A stretch of DNA of 64,000 bases, taken from assembly GCA_946480785.1 (NCBI GenBank), contig CAMLLD010000027.1:1-64000 (forward strand), in the 5' to 3' direction. This document shows positions 35,372 through 43,532 of the stretch, piece by piece (within the stretch, counting starts at the first letter, position 1; each line of letters begins with the position of its first letter). This DNA comes from an uncultured Blastocatellia bacterium. Its GTDB lineage: Bacteria > Acidobacteriota > Blastocatellia > Pyrinomonadales > Pyrinomonadaceae. The notes below the pieces were generated by a model. The model was not told the origin of the DNA. It saw only the letters and a list, made by a program, of their open reading frames with translations, and made no database searches. The position numbers and the translations under genes are program-made.

Positions 35372-36871
35372 CTAAGTCGCCAGCGCGCGCTCCGCTTTCG
35401 CACGCACGAACGCATAATTCAACAACGGCAGCGAATTGAATTTCGCCGCCTTCGTGAACGAAGCCTTCGCCTGCGCAGTGTCGCCCTTCCCTTTGTACGA
35501 CTCACCCAACAAATAAAGCACGTCGGGGTTTTGCTGGTTCGCCTGGCCCAACTCCGCGATCGCCGTGTCGTAGTTCTTCTCCTCCAAAGCGATCCGCCCC
35601 AGAAGCTCGTGCGCTTGTTTCACTTGAAACGCATTCTTCGCCGCTTCGGCGCCTTTGCGGAAAGTGTCAGTTTCCGTTTTCGCGGTGGCCAGATCTTTCT
35701 TCGCGATCGCGACGCGCGCGAGGTTGTAATGATGAAATAGCGCGGCGTTGGCTTTGTTATCCGCCGAGAGGTTTGAGTCGTTCGTCGTCTTCAGCGCCTG
35801 CTCGTACGCCTTGCGCGCGTCGTCCAACCGGCCCATCTCGAGCAGAATGTTTCCCTTCAACTGCAAATCACCAGCCATCGCCGGCAGGTCATTGGTCTTC
35901 TGCCCCAACGCATACTGCTGCTCGACTTCCGCCAGCGCCTGGTCCAATTTTCCACTATCAGCCGCAACCACCATCTGGCCAAACAACGCCGTGCGCCGTT
36001 CGCCGTCACTGCGCGCCTTCGACATCATCTTCTGCAACTCCGCCTGCGCTTCGCTCGGCTTCCCTTCATAAGCCAACGCCGCCGCGATGCCGAAGTGCGA
36101 GTTGACGAAGTTGGGCTCGATGCTCAGCGCCTTGTTGTACTGCACGATTGCTTCATCGAACCGGCCCATCTTCAAGAGCAATTCCGCATACGAATCATAG
36201 GGGTTCGGATCGTTGGGAATGAGCTCAATGTATTTTTTGAAAGCGTTTTCCGCGTCCGCGTAAGCCTGGTTCTGCCGGTACGCGTAACCGAGGATGTTCC
36301 AGGCGGTGGAATAATCGGGCGCGAGCTCGGTGGCCTTTTTATAGTGCTCGATGGCCTGCGTGAAGTCCTGCTGGCCGAAGTAATAACCGCCGAGATTGAA
36401 GTGCGCGCGCTCGTCGTTTGGATAAGCAGCGACGAGCTGTTCGAGAATTTCTTTCTGTTTCGTTGGGTTCGCGTTCGCGCCTGCTTCAGTCGCCTGGATG
36501 AGCATGCGCTCGCCATTCGAGGCTTTGGCAGAAAGCGTTACGGCTTTGTTCAGATGCTCGAAAAACTCTTTCGCAGTGGGCGAGACGTTCGCGCGATTGA
36601 GCTCGGCGAGCGCGAAATTCGGATCGAGTGAGATGGCTTTGTCGAAATGCGCGATGGAATCGGTGATGCGGAGTTTTTCCTGGAGATCGCGTCCGGCCAG
36701 GTACTCCTTGCGCGCATCGTCCGACGCAGTCGTGATCGCGATCTTACCGTTGTTTGCCGGCGCGTTAGCGGATGTGGCCTTGCTCGACTCAACCTGTTGG
36801 CACCCCGCAAAAATCAAGACACTGAAAAGCAGGAGCAAAGGTGCAAAAGGCTTGGGATTATCGTTTCGCAT
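35372..36871 (-). CDS. TPR lipoprotein
   Basis: This 499-residue exported protein has a lipoprotein signal (FSVLIFAGC, lipobox Cys near residue 24) followed by at least eight TPR units from about residue 55 to the end. Clear examples begin SIAHFDKAISLDPNFALAEL, DFTQAIEHYKKATELAPDYS, ADAENAFKKYIELIPNDP and DEAIVQYNKALSIEPNF. TPR solenoids hold protein complexes; the partner is unknown. It is a single gene with its promoter in the 36.9-37.1 kb gap. Confidence 0.88.
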   Translation of the reverse strand: MRNDNPKPFAPLLLLFSVLIFAGCQQVESSKATSANAPANNGKIAITTASDDARKEYLAGRDLQEKLRITDSIAHFDKAISLDPNFALAELNRANVSPTAKEFFEHLNKAVTLSAKASNGERMLIQATEAGANANPTKQKEILEQLVAAYPNDERAHFNLGGYYFGQQDFTQAIEHYKKATELAPDYSTAWNILGYAYRQNQAYADAENAFKKYIELIPNDPNPYDSYAELLLKMGRFDEAIVQYNKALSIEPNFVNSHFGIAAALAYEGKPSEAQAELQKMMSKARSDGERRTALFGQMVVAADSGKLDQALAEVEQQYALGQKTNDLPAMAGDLQLKGNILLEMGRLDDARKAYEQALKTTNDSNLSADNKANAALFHHYNLARVAIAKKDLATAKTETDTFRKGAEAAKNAFQVKQAHELLGRIALEEKNYDTAIAELGQANQQNPDVLYLLGESYKGKGDTAQAKASFTKAAKFNSLPLLNYAFVRAKAERALAT

Positions 36872-37164
36872 AGATGGGCTTGTACTCCTTTGAATAAACG
36901 AAGCAGGTTGAACAGACGGGGAGATAAGCAGAGCAAACGCAACGAGGAGCAGACGCAGTTACGAGAGCAAACGCAGGCTAAAAATCTGGATGAATCCTGA
37001 TTGTCAGGTACGCAGAATAGTTGCGCGGAGTTCGCCAGTCAACCGGGAAATCAGCGTTGTTGATCAAGACGGCCTGGACCTGACGCGACTGAAGTCTTAG
37101 CCCAAACCTGCCGATAAGTTAACTGGCTGACAGACATTCCCTCCTCACATCCGTATGCTGCCCC
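36872..37164. other. Intergenic region upstream of the TPR lipoprotein
   Basis: No gene is supported. A short direct repeat (AGAGCAAACGCA near 36930 and again near 36963) lies upstream of the TPR gene. The plus side then runs into the decayed Crp/Fnr sequence. I could not fix a promoter by eye. Confidence 0.35.
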
Positions 37165-37470
37165 CTGCCCAGACATATGGAAACTCGCGCTGCGCATGAA
37201 AGCGGACGATTTCGTCAAGCACATCATGCAGGCGAGTGGGCCCGCTCGCGATCAGTTACTGCGCTACGCCAATTACTTCCAGGTGATGGTGCAGCAACAC
37301 GCCGCGTGCAACGTCGGCCACAGTGTCGAGGAGCCGCATGTGTCGCTGGATCCTGCTCACGCACGATCGCGCGGGTGTGATGTATTTGCCCTGACGCACG
37401 AGTACCTCTCGGTGATGGCACGCACCTTCACGGATCACGGTCGCCTTCTCCAGCCCGCGTAAGTACCACA
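37165..37470 (+). pseudogene. Crp/Fnr-family regulator, C-terminal remnant
   Basis: One frame gives LALRMKADDF, QLLRYANYF, QHAACNVGHSVEE and LTHEYLSVMA. The neighbouring frame supplies the missing middle RMCRWILLTHDRAG. Together they match, in order, the end of the cyclic-nucleotide-binding domain and the winged-helix entry of soil-bacterium Crp/Fnr regulators (the AACN-HSVEERL-RWLLMTHDR pattern). At least two frameshifts and the loss of the recognition helix make this a pseudogene. Confidence 0.75.
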
Positions 37471-37534
37471 ACGTACAGACCCTCATTCGGTTTGTTGCTA
37501 CTCCGTTCGCAAAGCATTTAAATAGGAGGGCGTC

Positions 37535-37720
37535 ATGGCTGCACAGAAAGATAATTTGTTACTCGCAGCACTGCCGGCCGAAGAGAGGAAACGCCTGGAG
37601 CCTTTTCTCAAGTGGACGGCCACGGTGTTCGAAGATCCATTGGTCGAGCCCGGCGAGCCGGACGGCGTCTTCGAGCGCCCGTGCCGAGACTTAGCCACCG
37701 AGATGACGCGGAGTGTTTAG
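37535..37720 (+). pseudogene. Crp/Fnr-family regulator, N-terminal remnant
   Basis: This 61-residue frame begins NLLLAALPAEERKRLEPFLK and continues to VEPGEPDGVFERP, the standard first 40 residues of the same regulator subfamily as the fragment just upstream. It then stops. A ribosome site (TAGGAGG) precedes the ATG. The order, C-terminal piece first and N-terminal piece second, means these are remnants of two tandem copies or of a rearranged one. Confidence 0.65.
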
Positions 37721-37728
37721 CGATCGCT

Positions 37729-38310
37729 TTGCAACGCAGTCTTTTTGAAAACGCCGCGGATGAAGCAGTCTCCGCTCGCCTCGAGGGCTTTCGCTATCAG
37801 CCCGACTTGTTGGACCAATCAGAAGAAGCAGCGCTCATCCCGCGCCTCTGTACACTGCCGTTTCGCGATTTCGAATTTCACGGTTACACAGGAAAACGAC
37901 GCGTCGTGTCGTTCGGTTGGAAATACGACTTCGCCGACGCCAAGCTTCGCCGCGCTGACGAGATTCCCGACTTCTTATTGCCGCTGAGAGCTCGCGCCGC
38001 GTCGTTCGCGAATTTAGACGCGGAAGAGTTTCCGCACGCGCTCGTCACGCAGTATGGACCAGGCGCGGGCATCGGCTGGCATCGCGATAAAGCGGTATTC
38101 GGCGAAGTCGTCGGTATCTCATTGCTCGCTTCGTGTGTGTTGCGCTTCCGGCGCAAGGATGGCCGCAAGTGGGAACGTGTCAACGTGCTGACGGAGCCCC
38201 GCTCGGCCTATCACCTGACTGGACCAGCGCGCACCCAGTGGCAACACAGCATCCTGCGCGTCGACGAGCTGCGTTATTCGATCACGTTCCGCACGATGCG
38301 ACCGGAGTAA
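37729..38310 (+). CDS. AlkB-like 2-oxoglutarate dioxygenase
   Basis: With a TTG start at 37729 the product is 193 residues, normal for AlkB-type proteins. The site is visible: His118-x-Asp120 in GWHRDKAVFG, His173 in WQHSILRVDELRYSITFR, and the terminal arginines for 2-oxoglutarate. NxY-type substrate and lid elements (GKRRVVSFGWKYDF, VTQYGPGAGIG) fit the DNA/RNA demethylase family. No ATG is available in frame before residue ~100, so the start is uncertain; longer frames overlap the Crp/Fnr remnant. It may repair alkylated bases. Confidence 0.85.
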   Translation: MQRSLFENAADEAVSARLEGFRYQPDLLDQSEEAALIPRLCTLPFRDFEFHGYTGKRRVVSFGWKYDFADAKLRRADEIPDFLLPLRARAASFANLDAEEFPHALVTQYGPGAGIGWHRDKAVFGEVVGISLLASCVLRFRRKDGRKWERVNVLTEPRSAYHLTGPARTQWQHSILRVDELRYSITFRTMRPE

Positions 38311-38321
38311 ACCGCGACGAC

Positions 38322-39590
38322 TCACTTCGCTTTGATGTCGTAGGCCCATAACGTTCCGAGGTCCCGAATATACAAACGGCCATTGGCGATCACGGGATAT
38401 GAAAACGCCATCTCCGAGAAGTCCGCGTTTTTCGTGTGCTGCGGCGGAGCCGGCGGTGTGAAGCGTCCCTTCTCGCGATAACCTGCAGGCGTTGCTTCCG
38501 CCAAAACATATGCGCCGTTTACCAGGTGAAGGTAGAGCATGCCATCCGCGGCCGCGACCGACGCCCAGCCAAAATTCTCCTGCTGCCAAACTATCTTCCC
38601 GGTCGCGAACTCAACCGCTACGAGTTTCTGGGCCACCTCGGTGCCGTACAAATGGCCGTCAACGATCACCGCGCCGCCGATGCCGTTCGGCAAACCGCGC
38701 ACGAAATAAACCTGCTCCGCAGTGACGCCGTCGCCGTTTGCTTTCAAACGCACGGTCCCGCCGCCGACGCCGAGCGCGCCACCATACACATAGTCGCCGA
38801 ACGCGACGGGCGTGAAATACTGCGCCGGTCCTTTTGCGACGTCTTTGTAACGCCACAAAAACTGGCCCGTCTTCGCGTCAACGCCGACGAGTCCCTTACT
38901 CAAAAGCTGCACGTATTGTTTGCGGCCCGCGGCCTGCACGATGATGGCCGACGCGTAACCGGCAGGATCGCCGCCCGGCACTGCCGACTTCCAAATCAGC
39001 GCGCCTGTCTTTTTATTCAGCGCGACTAGCGTGGCGTCCGCTCCGCCGGGAGTAACGATCACCATGTCGCCGTCGACGAGCGGCGACTCCGCATACGCCC
39101 ATTCACCAGGCTGACCGCCGAACTCTTTGCGCAGGTTTTTGGTCCAACGAACCTTTCCGCTCTTGGTTTCAAGACATGCGAGATCGCCGTCAGAGCCGAG
39201 CGCGTAAAGCACGTCGCGATCGATCGTCGGTGTCGAACGCGCCTTCGGAAAACGGGGATTTTGATCTGGATTGCCGACGTTGCCGACACGCGTGGTCCAG
39301 ATAACTTTGCCGTCAGTAGTGGAGATCGCTTGCACGTACTCGTTGTCCATGCCGCGATTGCTCATCATGTAAATGCGCGTGCCGACAACCACGGGCGTCG
39401 AATAACCATCGCCGAGATCGTTGACTTGCCAAAGAAGTTTCGGCCCACCCGCCGGCCACTGTTTGAGTAAGCCGCTCTCCTTCGACACACCGTTACGATC
39501 GGGGCCGCGCCATTGCGGCCAGTCCGCCAATACCACGCCGGCAGTAGACAAACAGAGAGCTACACTAAGAATTAGCGTTCGAGACTTCAC
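38322..39590 (-). CDS. Exported PQQ-like beta-propeller protein
   Basis: This 422-residue protein starts with GTG after GGAG (eight bases upstream), has a signal peptide ending near VLADW, then WPQWRGPDRNGVS. Propeller blades follow with the PQQ-like repeat pattern (DGKVIWTTRVGN, ETKSGKVRWTKNL, KKTGALIWKSAV, AKTGQFLWRYKD, ATGKIVWQQENF). No cofactor-binding or BamB-specific residues can be claimed by eye. Many such proteins in acidobacteria and planctomycetes are exported scaffolds or dehydrogenase-like proteins of unknown function. Confidence 0.87.
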   Translation of the reverse strand: MKSRTLILSVALCLSTAGVVLADWPQWRGPDRNGVSKESGLLKQWPAGGPKLLWQVNDLGDGYSTPVVVGTRIYMMSNRGMDNEYVQAISTTDGKVIWTTRVGNVGNPDQNPRFPKARSTPTIDRDVLYALGSDGDLACLETKSGKVRWTKNLRKEFGGQPGEWAYAESPLVDGDMVIVTPGGADATLVALNKKTGALIWKSAVPGGDPAGYASAIIVQAAGRKQYVQLLSKGLVGVDAKTGQFLWRYKDVAKGPAQYFTPVAFGDYVYGGALGVGGGTVRLKANGDGVTAEQVYFVRGLPNGIGGAVIVDGHLYGTEVAQKLVAVEFATGKIVWQQENFGWASVAAADGMLYLHLVNGAYVLAEATPAGYREKGRFTPPAPPQHTKNADFSEMAFSYPVIANGRLYIRDLGTLWAYDIKAK

Positions 39591-39777
39591 GTTTTTTCTC
39601 CTTCTGTAACTGCTGAACTGGGCTGCTGGAAAACTGCTGGACGTGCGCTAGTCTTGCTCTGGTACGACCCCTACGAAAAAATGTTTCATGGTTGTGGGTG
39701 GATGTATTTCCGTGGTGAGGAGTGAGACTGTGTTCTGGTGGGAGTGCGCCGTAGTAGTGAGTGACTACTGTGGCAGG

Positions 39778-39829
39778 CTGCCGGCGCGGCGTGGTCTGCC
39801 GCTGGGGCAACCAGCGACTGCGCCGGCAG
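39778..39829. repeat. Long hairpin downstream of the 40-kb exported protein
   Basis: Perfect 10-bp arms CTGCCGGCGC (39778-39787) and GCGCCGGCAG (39820-39829) enclose an inner hairpin CGCTGG-GGCAA-CCAGCG. The inner word GCCGCTGGGGCAACC is the same 15 bases as in the terminator at 32210. No T-run is seen on either strand. Confidence 0.5.
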
Positions 39830-39834
39830 CTAAA

Positions 39835-40467
39835 CTACCAATTGAAAACAAACTCGCGAACGAGATTGAGACCGAAGCCCTCGAGCAGCGACCTCGTGCC
39901 GCTGCGCAAACCATCCTTGTAACTGTACCGATCCGGATACCACGTTTCGCGCGAGATGATCGCGCCTGAATAAACACCGGCGAACCGCGGCACGGAGATC
40001 ACGCGTTTGCCGGTCCGCGTGCGTGAAGTCAGGTTCTGCATCAACGCGTCTTTGAAACGCGGAAAGAAACCGGTGCGAGTGCTTTTCTGAAAGCCCGTGT
40101 CGAGCTCGAGCGCTTCATCGAGCGCGTAAGTCACGGTCTGATGAATCGCGTTCGCGCCGAGACTCGAAGCGTAACGCTTACCGTAGCCGCGTGCGCCCTG
40201 TCCCCATTCTTCCGGACTGTTCTTCCACTGACCGATCCCCGCATCGGCCGCACTCCACCCTAATCTGACTGGTCCAATCGTGCTCTTCGCATAACGTTTG
40301 AAGCGTTCGTGGTTGTCGGGAAAGACGTAAGTGGGCGCTGGTTGAACCTGCGCCGGAGCAGTTTGCGACGTGTCGGTTGTTTTAGCAGCGTCAGTGGATT
40401 GCTGCGCGTAAATCGGAAAAGCAGCCGCGACGATCAATAACAAGACCCCGAGTGTTCTCTTTTTCAT
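39835..40467 (-). CDS. Exported protein of unknown function
   Basis: This 210-residue protein has a signal peptide ending near PIYAQQ (residue ~22) and a Thr/Gln/Pro-rich linker about 23-48. The folded part begins RFKRYAKSTIGPVRLGWSAADAG, and an Arg-rich region and GLRSGTRSLLEGFG follow. No known domain is recognised; similar proteins are common in acidobacteria, from memory. It is followed by a long hairpin. Confidence 0.75.
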   Translation of the reverse strand: MKKRTLGVLLLIVAAAFPIYAQQSTDAAKTTDTSQTAPAQVQPAPTYVFPDNHERFKRYAKSTIGPVRLGWSAADAGIGQWKNSPEEWGQGARGYGKRYASSLGANAIHQTVTYALDEALELDTGFQKSTRTGFFPRFKDALMQNLTSRTRTGKRVISVPRFAGVYSGAIISRETWYPDRYSYKDGLRSGTRSLLEGFGLNLVREFVFNW

Positions 40468-40498
40468 ACGAGCGTTCTAGGCAGGAAATGACACGAAT

Positions 40499-41629
40499 CT
40501 ATGGCTTGTCGGTTACTTTCAACTCTTTCACCGGAACACCGTCGCTCCAGACACCCATGAAGCGCTGCTGCGGTGTGTTGCCGAGCGCGTATTCGCGGTT
40601 CTTGCCGTAGAAGGCCGCATCGCACAGACCATCAAACAGTTTCCACGTGCCGTAGAAGTCGAGCGCGTTGACCATCATCGTTTCGAGACGCTCGGGCCGG
40701 CCCGCAGCGTCGACGCGGCGCGTCGGCAAACCACCCGCGCGACCATTGTCGCTACTCGAGCCAGCCGGGTCTGAACCGTTACGACCAACCTCTGCTGGTC
40801 CACCACCGATTCCCTCACCGCTGTCGTAAGCATTATCAAACGCAGTCGGCGCGCGATGACTCGCCACCAAACCCGGCATCCCGTGTGAATCAGAAACGAG
40901 CGTCACGTAGTCCTTGTTGTTCGCTGACACGCGCGTCGACTCGTTATAGATCCGCTTCGCATCGACATCACGCACGAGCGTGTCCTGATCGCCGGCCACT
41001 GCGAGCAACAGCGTCTGCGCCGGAATCTTCTTCAAGTCAGCCAATGGAATATTGATCGGCGCTTCAGTGATTCCCGGCTCGACCGACATCACCGCCGCCA
41101 CGCGCGGCAATCCATTTTCACTAGCGAGCGCCGCCACGTTCGCCGCCAGCAGACCGCCGACCGAATGGCCCACGGCCGCGAACTTCGTCAAGTCGGCTTT
41201 CACATGTCCGGGCTCGCTCGCCAAACGCGCGAGCGCCTCCTTGATCGCGTTCAAAGTGTTCGGCGTGAACTCGCGGATCGGCGTCAGTAAACTCGCCTGG
41301 TAACGCGGATAGATCACGATGTTTCCGCGCTTCACCAGATGATCGAGCCACGCCCCGTAATACAACGGATTCATCCCGCCCCAGCCGTGCAGAAACACGA
41401 TCACCGGCGCCGACGCGGGCTTCGGGTCGTCAGGCTCGTAGATCCAATACTCCTGGGCGCCCTTGCCGTAGCGGTTCTTCGTCACGCTCGCATGCACGTA
41501 CTGTTTTCCACCCGGTCCGGTCGCCGGTTGCGATGGCGGCGTCACCACCTTCTGCGCCGGCAAAACCATCACCGAGCAGAGCAAAAAACTTAGAAACAAG
41601 GCCAGAGATTTAATAAATCGACTCGGCAT
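40499..41629 (-). CDS. Exported alpha/beta-hydrolase (dienelactone/acetyl-esterase-like)
   Basis: This 376-residue protein has a signal peptide (SLALFLSFLLCSVMVLPAQ). The hydrolase core shows the oxyanion loop FLHGWGGMNP, nucleophile elbow GHSVGG and a likely Asp in VAGDQDTLV; the His candidate is in SDSHGMPG. The start at 41629 follows GGAGG eight bases upstream; longer frames upstream lack a site. Between the His and the C-terminal helices lies a Gly/Ser/Asp-rich insert of ~35 residues (GIGGGPAEVG to AGGLPT) that looks disordered. Substrate unknown. Confidence 0.85.
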   Translation of the reverse strand: MPSRFIKSLALFLSFLLCSVMVLPAQKVVTPPSQPATGPGGKQYVHASVTKNRYGKGAQEYWIYEPDDPKPASAPVIVFLHGWGGMNPLYYGAWLDHLVKRGNIVIYPRYQASLLTPIREFTPNTLNAIKEALARLASEPGHVKADLTKFAAVGHSVGGLLAANVAALASENGLPRVAAVMSVEPGITEAPINIPLADLKKIPAQTLLLAVAGDQDTLVRDVDAKRIYNESTRVSANNKDYVTLVSDSHGMPGLVASHRAPTAFDNAYDSGEGIGGGPAEVGRNGSDPAGSSSDNGRAGGLPTRRVDAAGRPERLETMMVNALDFYGTWKLFDGLCDAAFYGKNREYALGNTPQQRFMGVWSDGVPVKELKVTDKP

Positions 41630-41680
41630 TTCACTTCCTCCAACTAAGCTCTTTTGACGCGCAGCACCCCGTGTTGGTTG

Positions 41681-41696
41681 TGGCACGGATGATGCG
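41681..41696 (+). promoter_or_regulatory. Candidate sigma-54 (-24/-12) promoter
   Basis: TGGCACG-N4-ATGCG fits the TGGCACG-N4-TTGCW consensus, with the invariant GG at 41682-41683 and GC at 41694-41695 at the required spacing. It would start transcription near 41707 and read the gene at 41740 and then sodC. A sigma-54 activator is encoded in the same window at 55.2-56.6 kb. Confidence 0.5.
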
Positions 41697-41739
41697 AATA
41701 GGTGTCGCATTCCCCGTTTCGCGTAACAAAAGAGTTCAT

Positions 41740-42948
41740 ATGTTAACTCGCGTGCGGCATCTTCAGGTACTCGTTCTCGTTTACGGTCTGCTCTGCTCCG
41801 CCGCGATCACGGCTGACGCTCAAACGTCGCTGGCCGAACTGCAAAAAGCCCTTCAGGAAAAGGCCGCCTTCGCCGAGACTGACTTCGCCGCACTCGCACG
41901 CGGCGAAACGATCGTGAAGCTCGCGCCCGTCCAGGACAAACGCGAGATCGCGCTTTCCGGCCTCGTGAATCTGCGCGCAAACGCGGAGGAATTTCTACGC
42001 TCTTATCGTGAAAGTTTGACGCAGCGAACCAACGCCGCGGTACTCGAGATCGGCAGCTTCAGCGCGACGCCGGCACTGAGCGACCTGCAAAATCTCACGC
42101 TCGAACCACAGGATATTGAAGATCTGAAAGAGTGCGCCGTCGGCAACTGCAGGATCAAACTCTCCGCCGCGATGATCGAGCGCTTCGCGCGCGAAGTAAA
42201 CTGGCAAGCTCCCGACTACGCGCAACAAGCAACGCAGCTCTTCAAAACGATGCTGCTCGATTATGTGCGCGACTATCACGCGCGCGGCGACGCGGCGCTG
42301 ATCGAGTACAACGATAAGGCCGATCCGGTGCGACTCGCCGACGAGCAACGCGCGCTCACCGCGACGCCGGGTTATCTCAACGACGTTTTCGCAAACGCGC
42401 TTTCAACGCAAATGCAACCAGCGGAAGAGATGCTCGTCTGGTCGAAGATCAAGTTCGGACTGAAACCCGTGATCGCCGTCAATCACGTCACGATCTACAG
42501 ACACGAAAACGAGCTCGGGCCGCAAGTGCTGGCCGTTTCCAAACAGATTTATGCCGATCATTACTTCGACTCGTCACTCGCGCTGACGGCTTACGTCACC
42601 GTTGCTGGTCCAACATCTTTTATGGTTTACGAGAACCGCTCGCGCGCCGACGGTCTCGATGGTCCATTAGGCAAGTTCAAACGCAAGATCGTCGAGAGCA
42701 AAGTACTCGCGGGTTTGAAGGGCATTCTCGAACATTCGAAGCTCACGATGGAAGCGTCGTTGCTGAGTCCCGACAGCGCGACTGTTGCGACAAACGACGG
42801 CGGCTGGAAACAGCGGCTCTTTGGCGGCATTAGACCATTGCTCTGGTTCATGATAATTTCAGGACTCATCGCATTATTCCTGCTCCGCAATTACGAGGGA
42901 AAGACCCGCACTGCAGGAGTGAAACAATTAAAACCCGAGGAAAGATAA
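41740..42948 (+). CDS. Exported protein of unknown function with C-terminal membrane helix
   Basis: From ATG 41740 the product is 402 residues: a signal peptide (LVLVYGLLCSAAITADAQT), then a long alpha/beta region I cannot assign. A Cys pair lies in LKECAVGNCRI and an IYRHENELGPQVLAVSKQIYADHYF strand-helix unit follows. One membrane helix near the end (LLWFMIISGLIALFLL) is followed by a basic tail. An upstream in-frame start exists at 41671, but the signal peptide fits the later one. It lies 18 bp before sodC and they probably share a message. Confidence 0.8.
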   Translation: MLTRVRHLQVLVLVYGLLCSAAITADAQTSLAELQKALQEKAAFAETDFAALARGETIVKLAPVQDKREIALSGLVNLRANAEEFLRSYRESLTQRTNAAVLEIGSFSATPALSDLQNLTLEPQDIEDLKECAVGNCRIKLSAAMIERFAREVNWQAPDYAQQATQLFKTMLLDYVRDYHARGDAALIEYNDKADPVRLADEQRALTATPGYLNDVFANALSTQMQPAEEMLVWSKIKFGLKPVIAVNHVTIYRHENELGPQVLAVSKQIYADHYFDSSLALTAYVTVAGPTSFMVYENRSRADGLDGPLGKFKRKIVESKVLAGLKGILEHSKLTMEASLLSPDSATVATNDGGWKQRLFGGIRPLLWFMIISGLIALFLLRNYEGKTRTAGVKQLKPEER

Positions 42949-42966
42949 AACGGAGAGCTACTCACC

Positions 42967-43497
42967 ATGAAGAAACAATTTGTCGTCTGGTTAGCGGCTA
43001 TCAGTCTGGCCGCTTGTTTTTTGTCATACGCCACCGCGCAACAGAGCAAAAATAGCGTCACCGTGCAATTGAAGAACGGGCAGGGCCAGGATATCGGCAC
43101 CGCTACGATCACGCCTTCAGGCAAAGGCGTCCGCGTCAAACTGAACGTACACGATCTGACGCCCGGCCAGCACGGAATTCACTTTCACCAGGTAGGCAAA
43201 TGTGAAGGTCCCGACTTTCAAACCGCCGGCTCACACTTCAACCCCGACAACAAAAAGCACGGTCTGAAAAATCCCGAAGGGCCACACGCCGGCGACATGA
43301 TGAACTTCACGGTCAACGCGAAGGGAATGTCTATGGCCACCGTCACCGATATGCATGTGAATCTCGGTTCCGGCGCTAATTCGCTCTTTGCAAACGGCGG
43401 CACGGCGCTCGTGATCCACGAAAAAGCCGACGACATGAAAACCGATCCGTCGGGTAATTCCGGTGGGCGCATCGCTTGCGGCGTGATCTCGCACTAG
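42967..43497 (+). CDS. sodC: Cu/Zn superoxide dismutase
   Basis: This 176-residue enzyme converts superoxide to peroxide in the periplasm. Metal ligands are all visible: His72 and His74 (IHFHQVG), His90 (GSHFNP), His98 and His107 (EGPHAGD), Asp110 and His151 (LVIHEKADD). The disulfide pair is Cys79 and Cys171. The N-terminus ends LAAC at residue 17, a possible lipobox, so it may be lipid-anchored rather than soluble. It follows the exported protein gene closely. Confidence 0.96.
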   Translation: MKKQFVVWLAAISLAACFLSYATAQQSKNSVTVQLKNGQGQDIGTATITPSGKGVRVKLNVHDLTPGQHGIHFHQVGKCEGPDFQTAGSHFNPDNKKHGLKNPEGPHAGDMMNFTVNAKGMSMATVTDMHVNLGSGANSLFANGGTALVIHEKADDMKTDPSGNSGGRIACGVISH

Positions 43498-43532
43498 ATC
43501 TGTGTTAAGAAGGTGCCCACAAATCTTAAACG

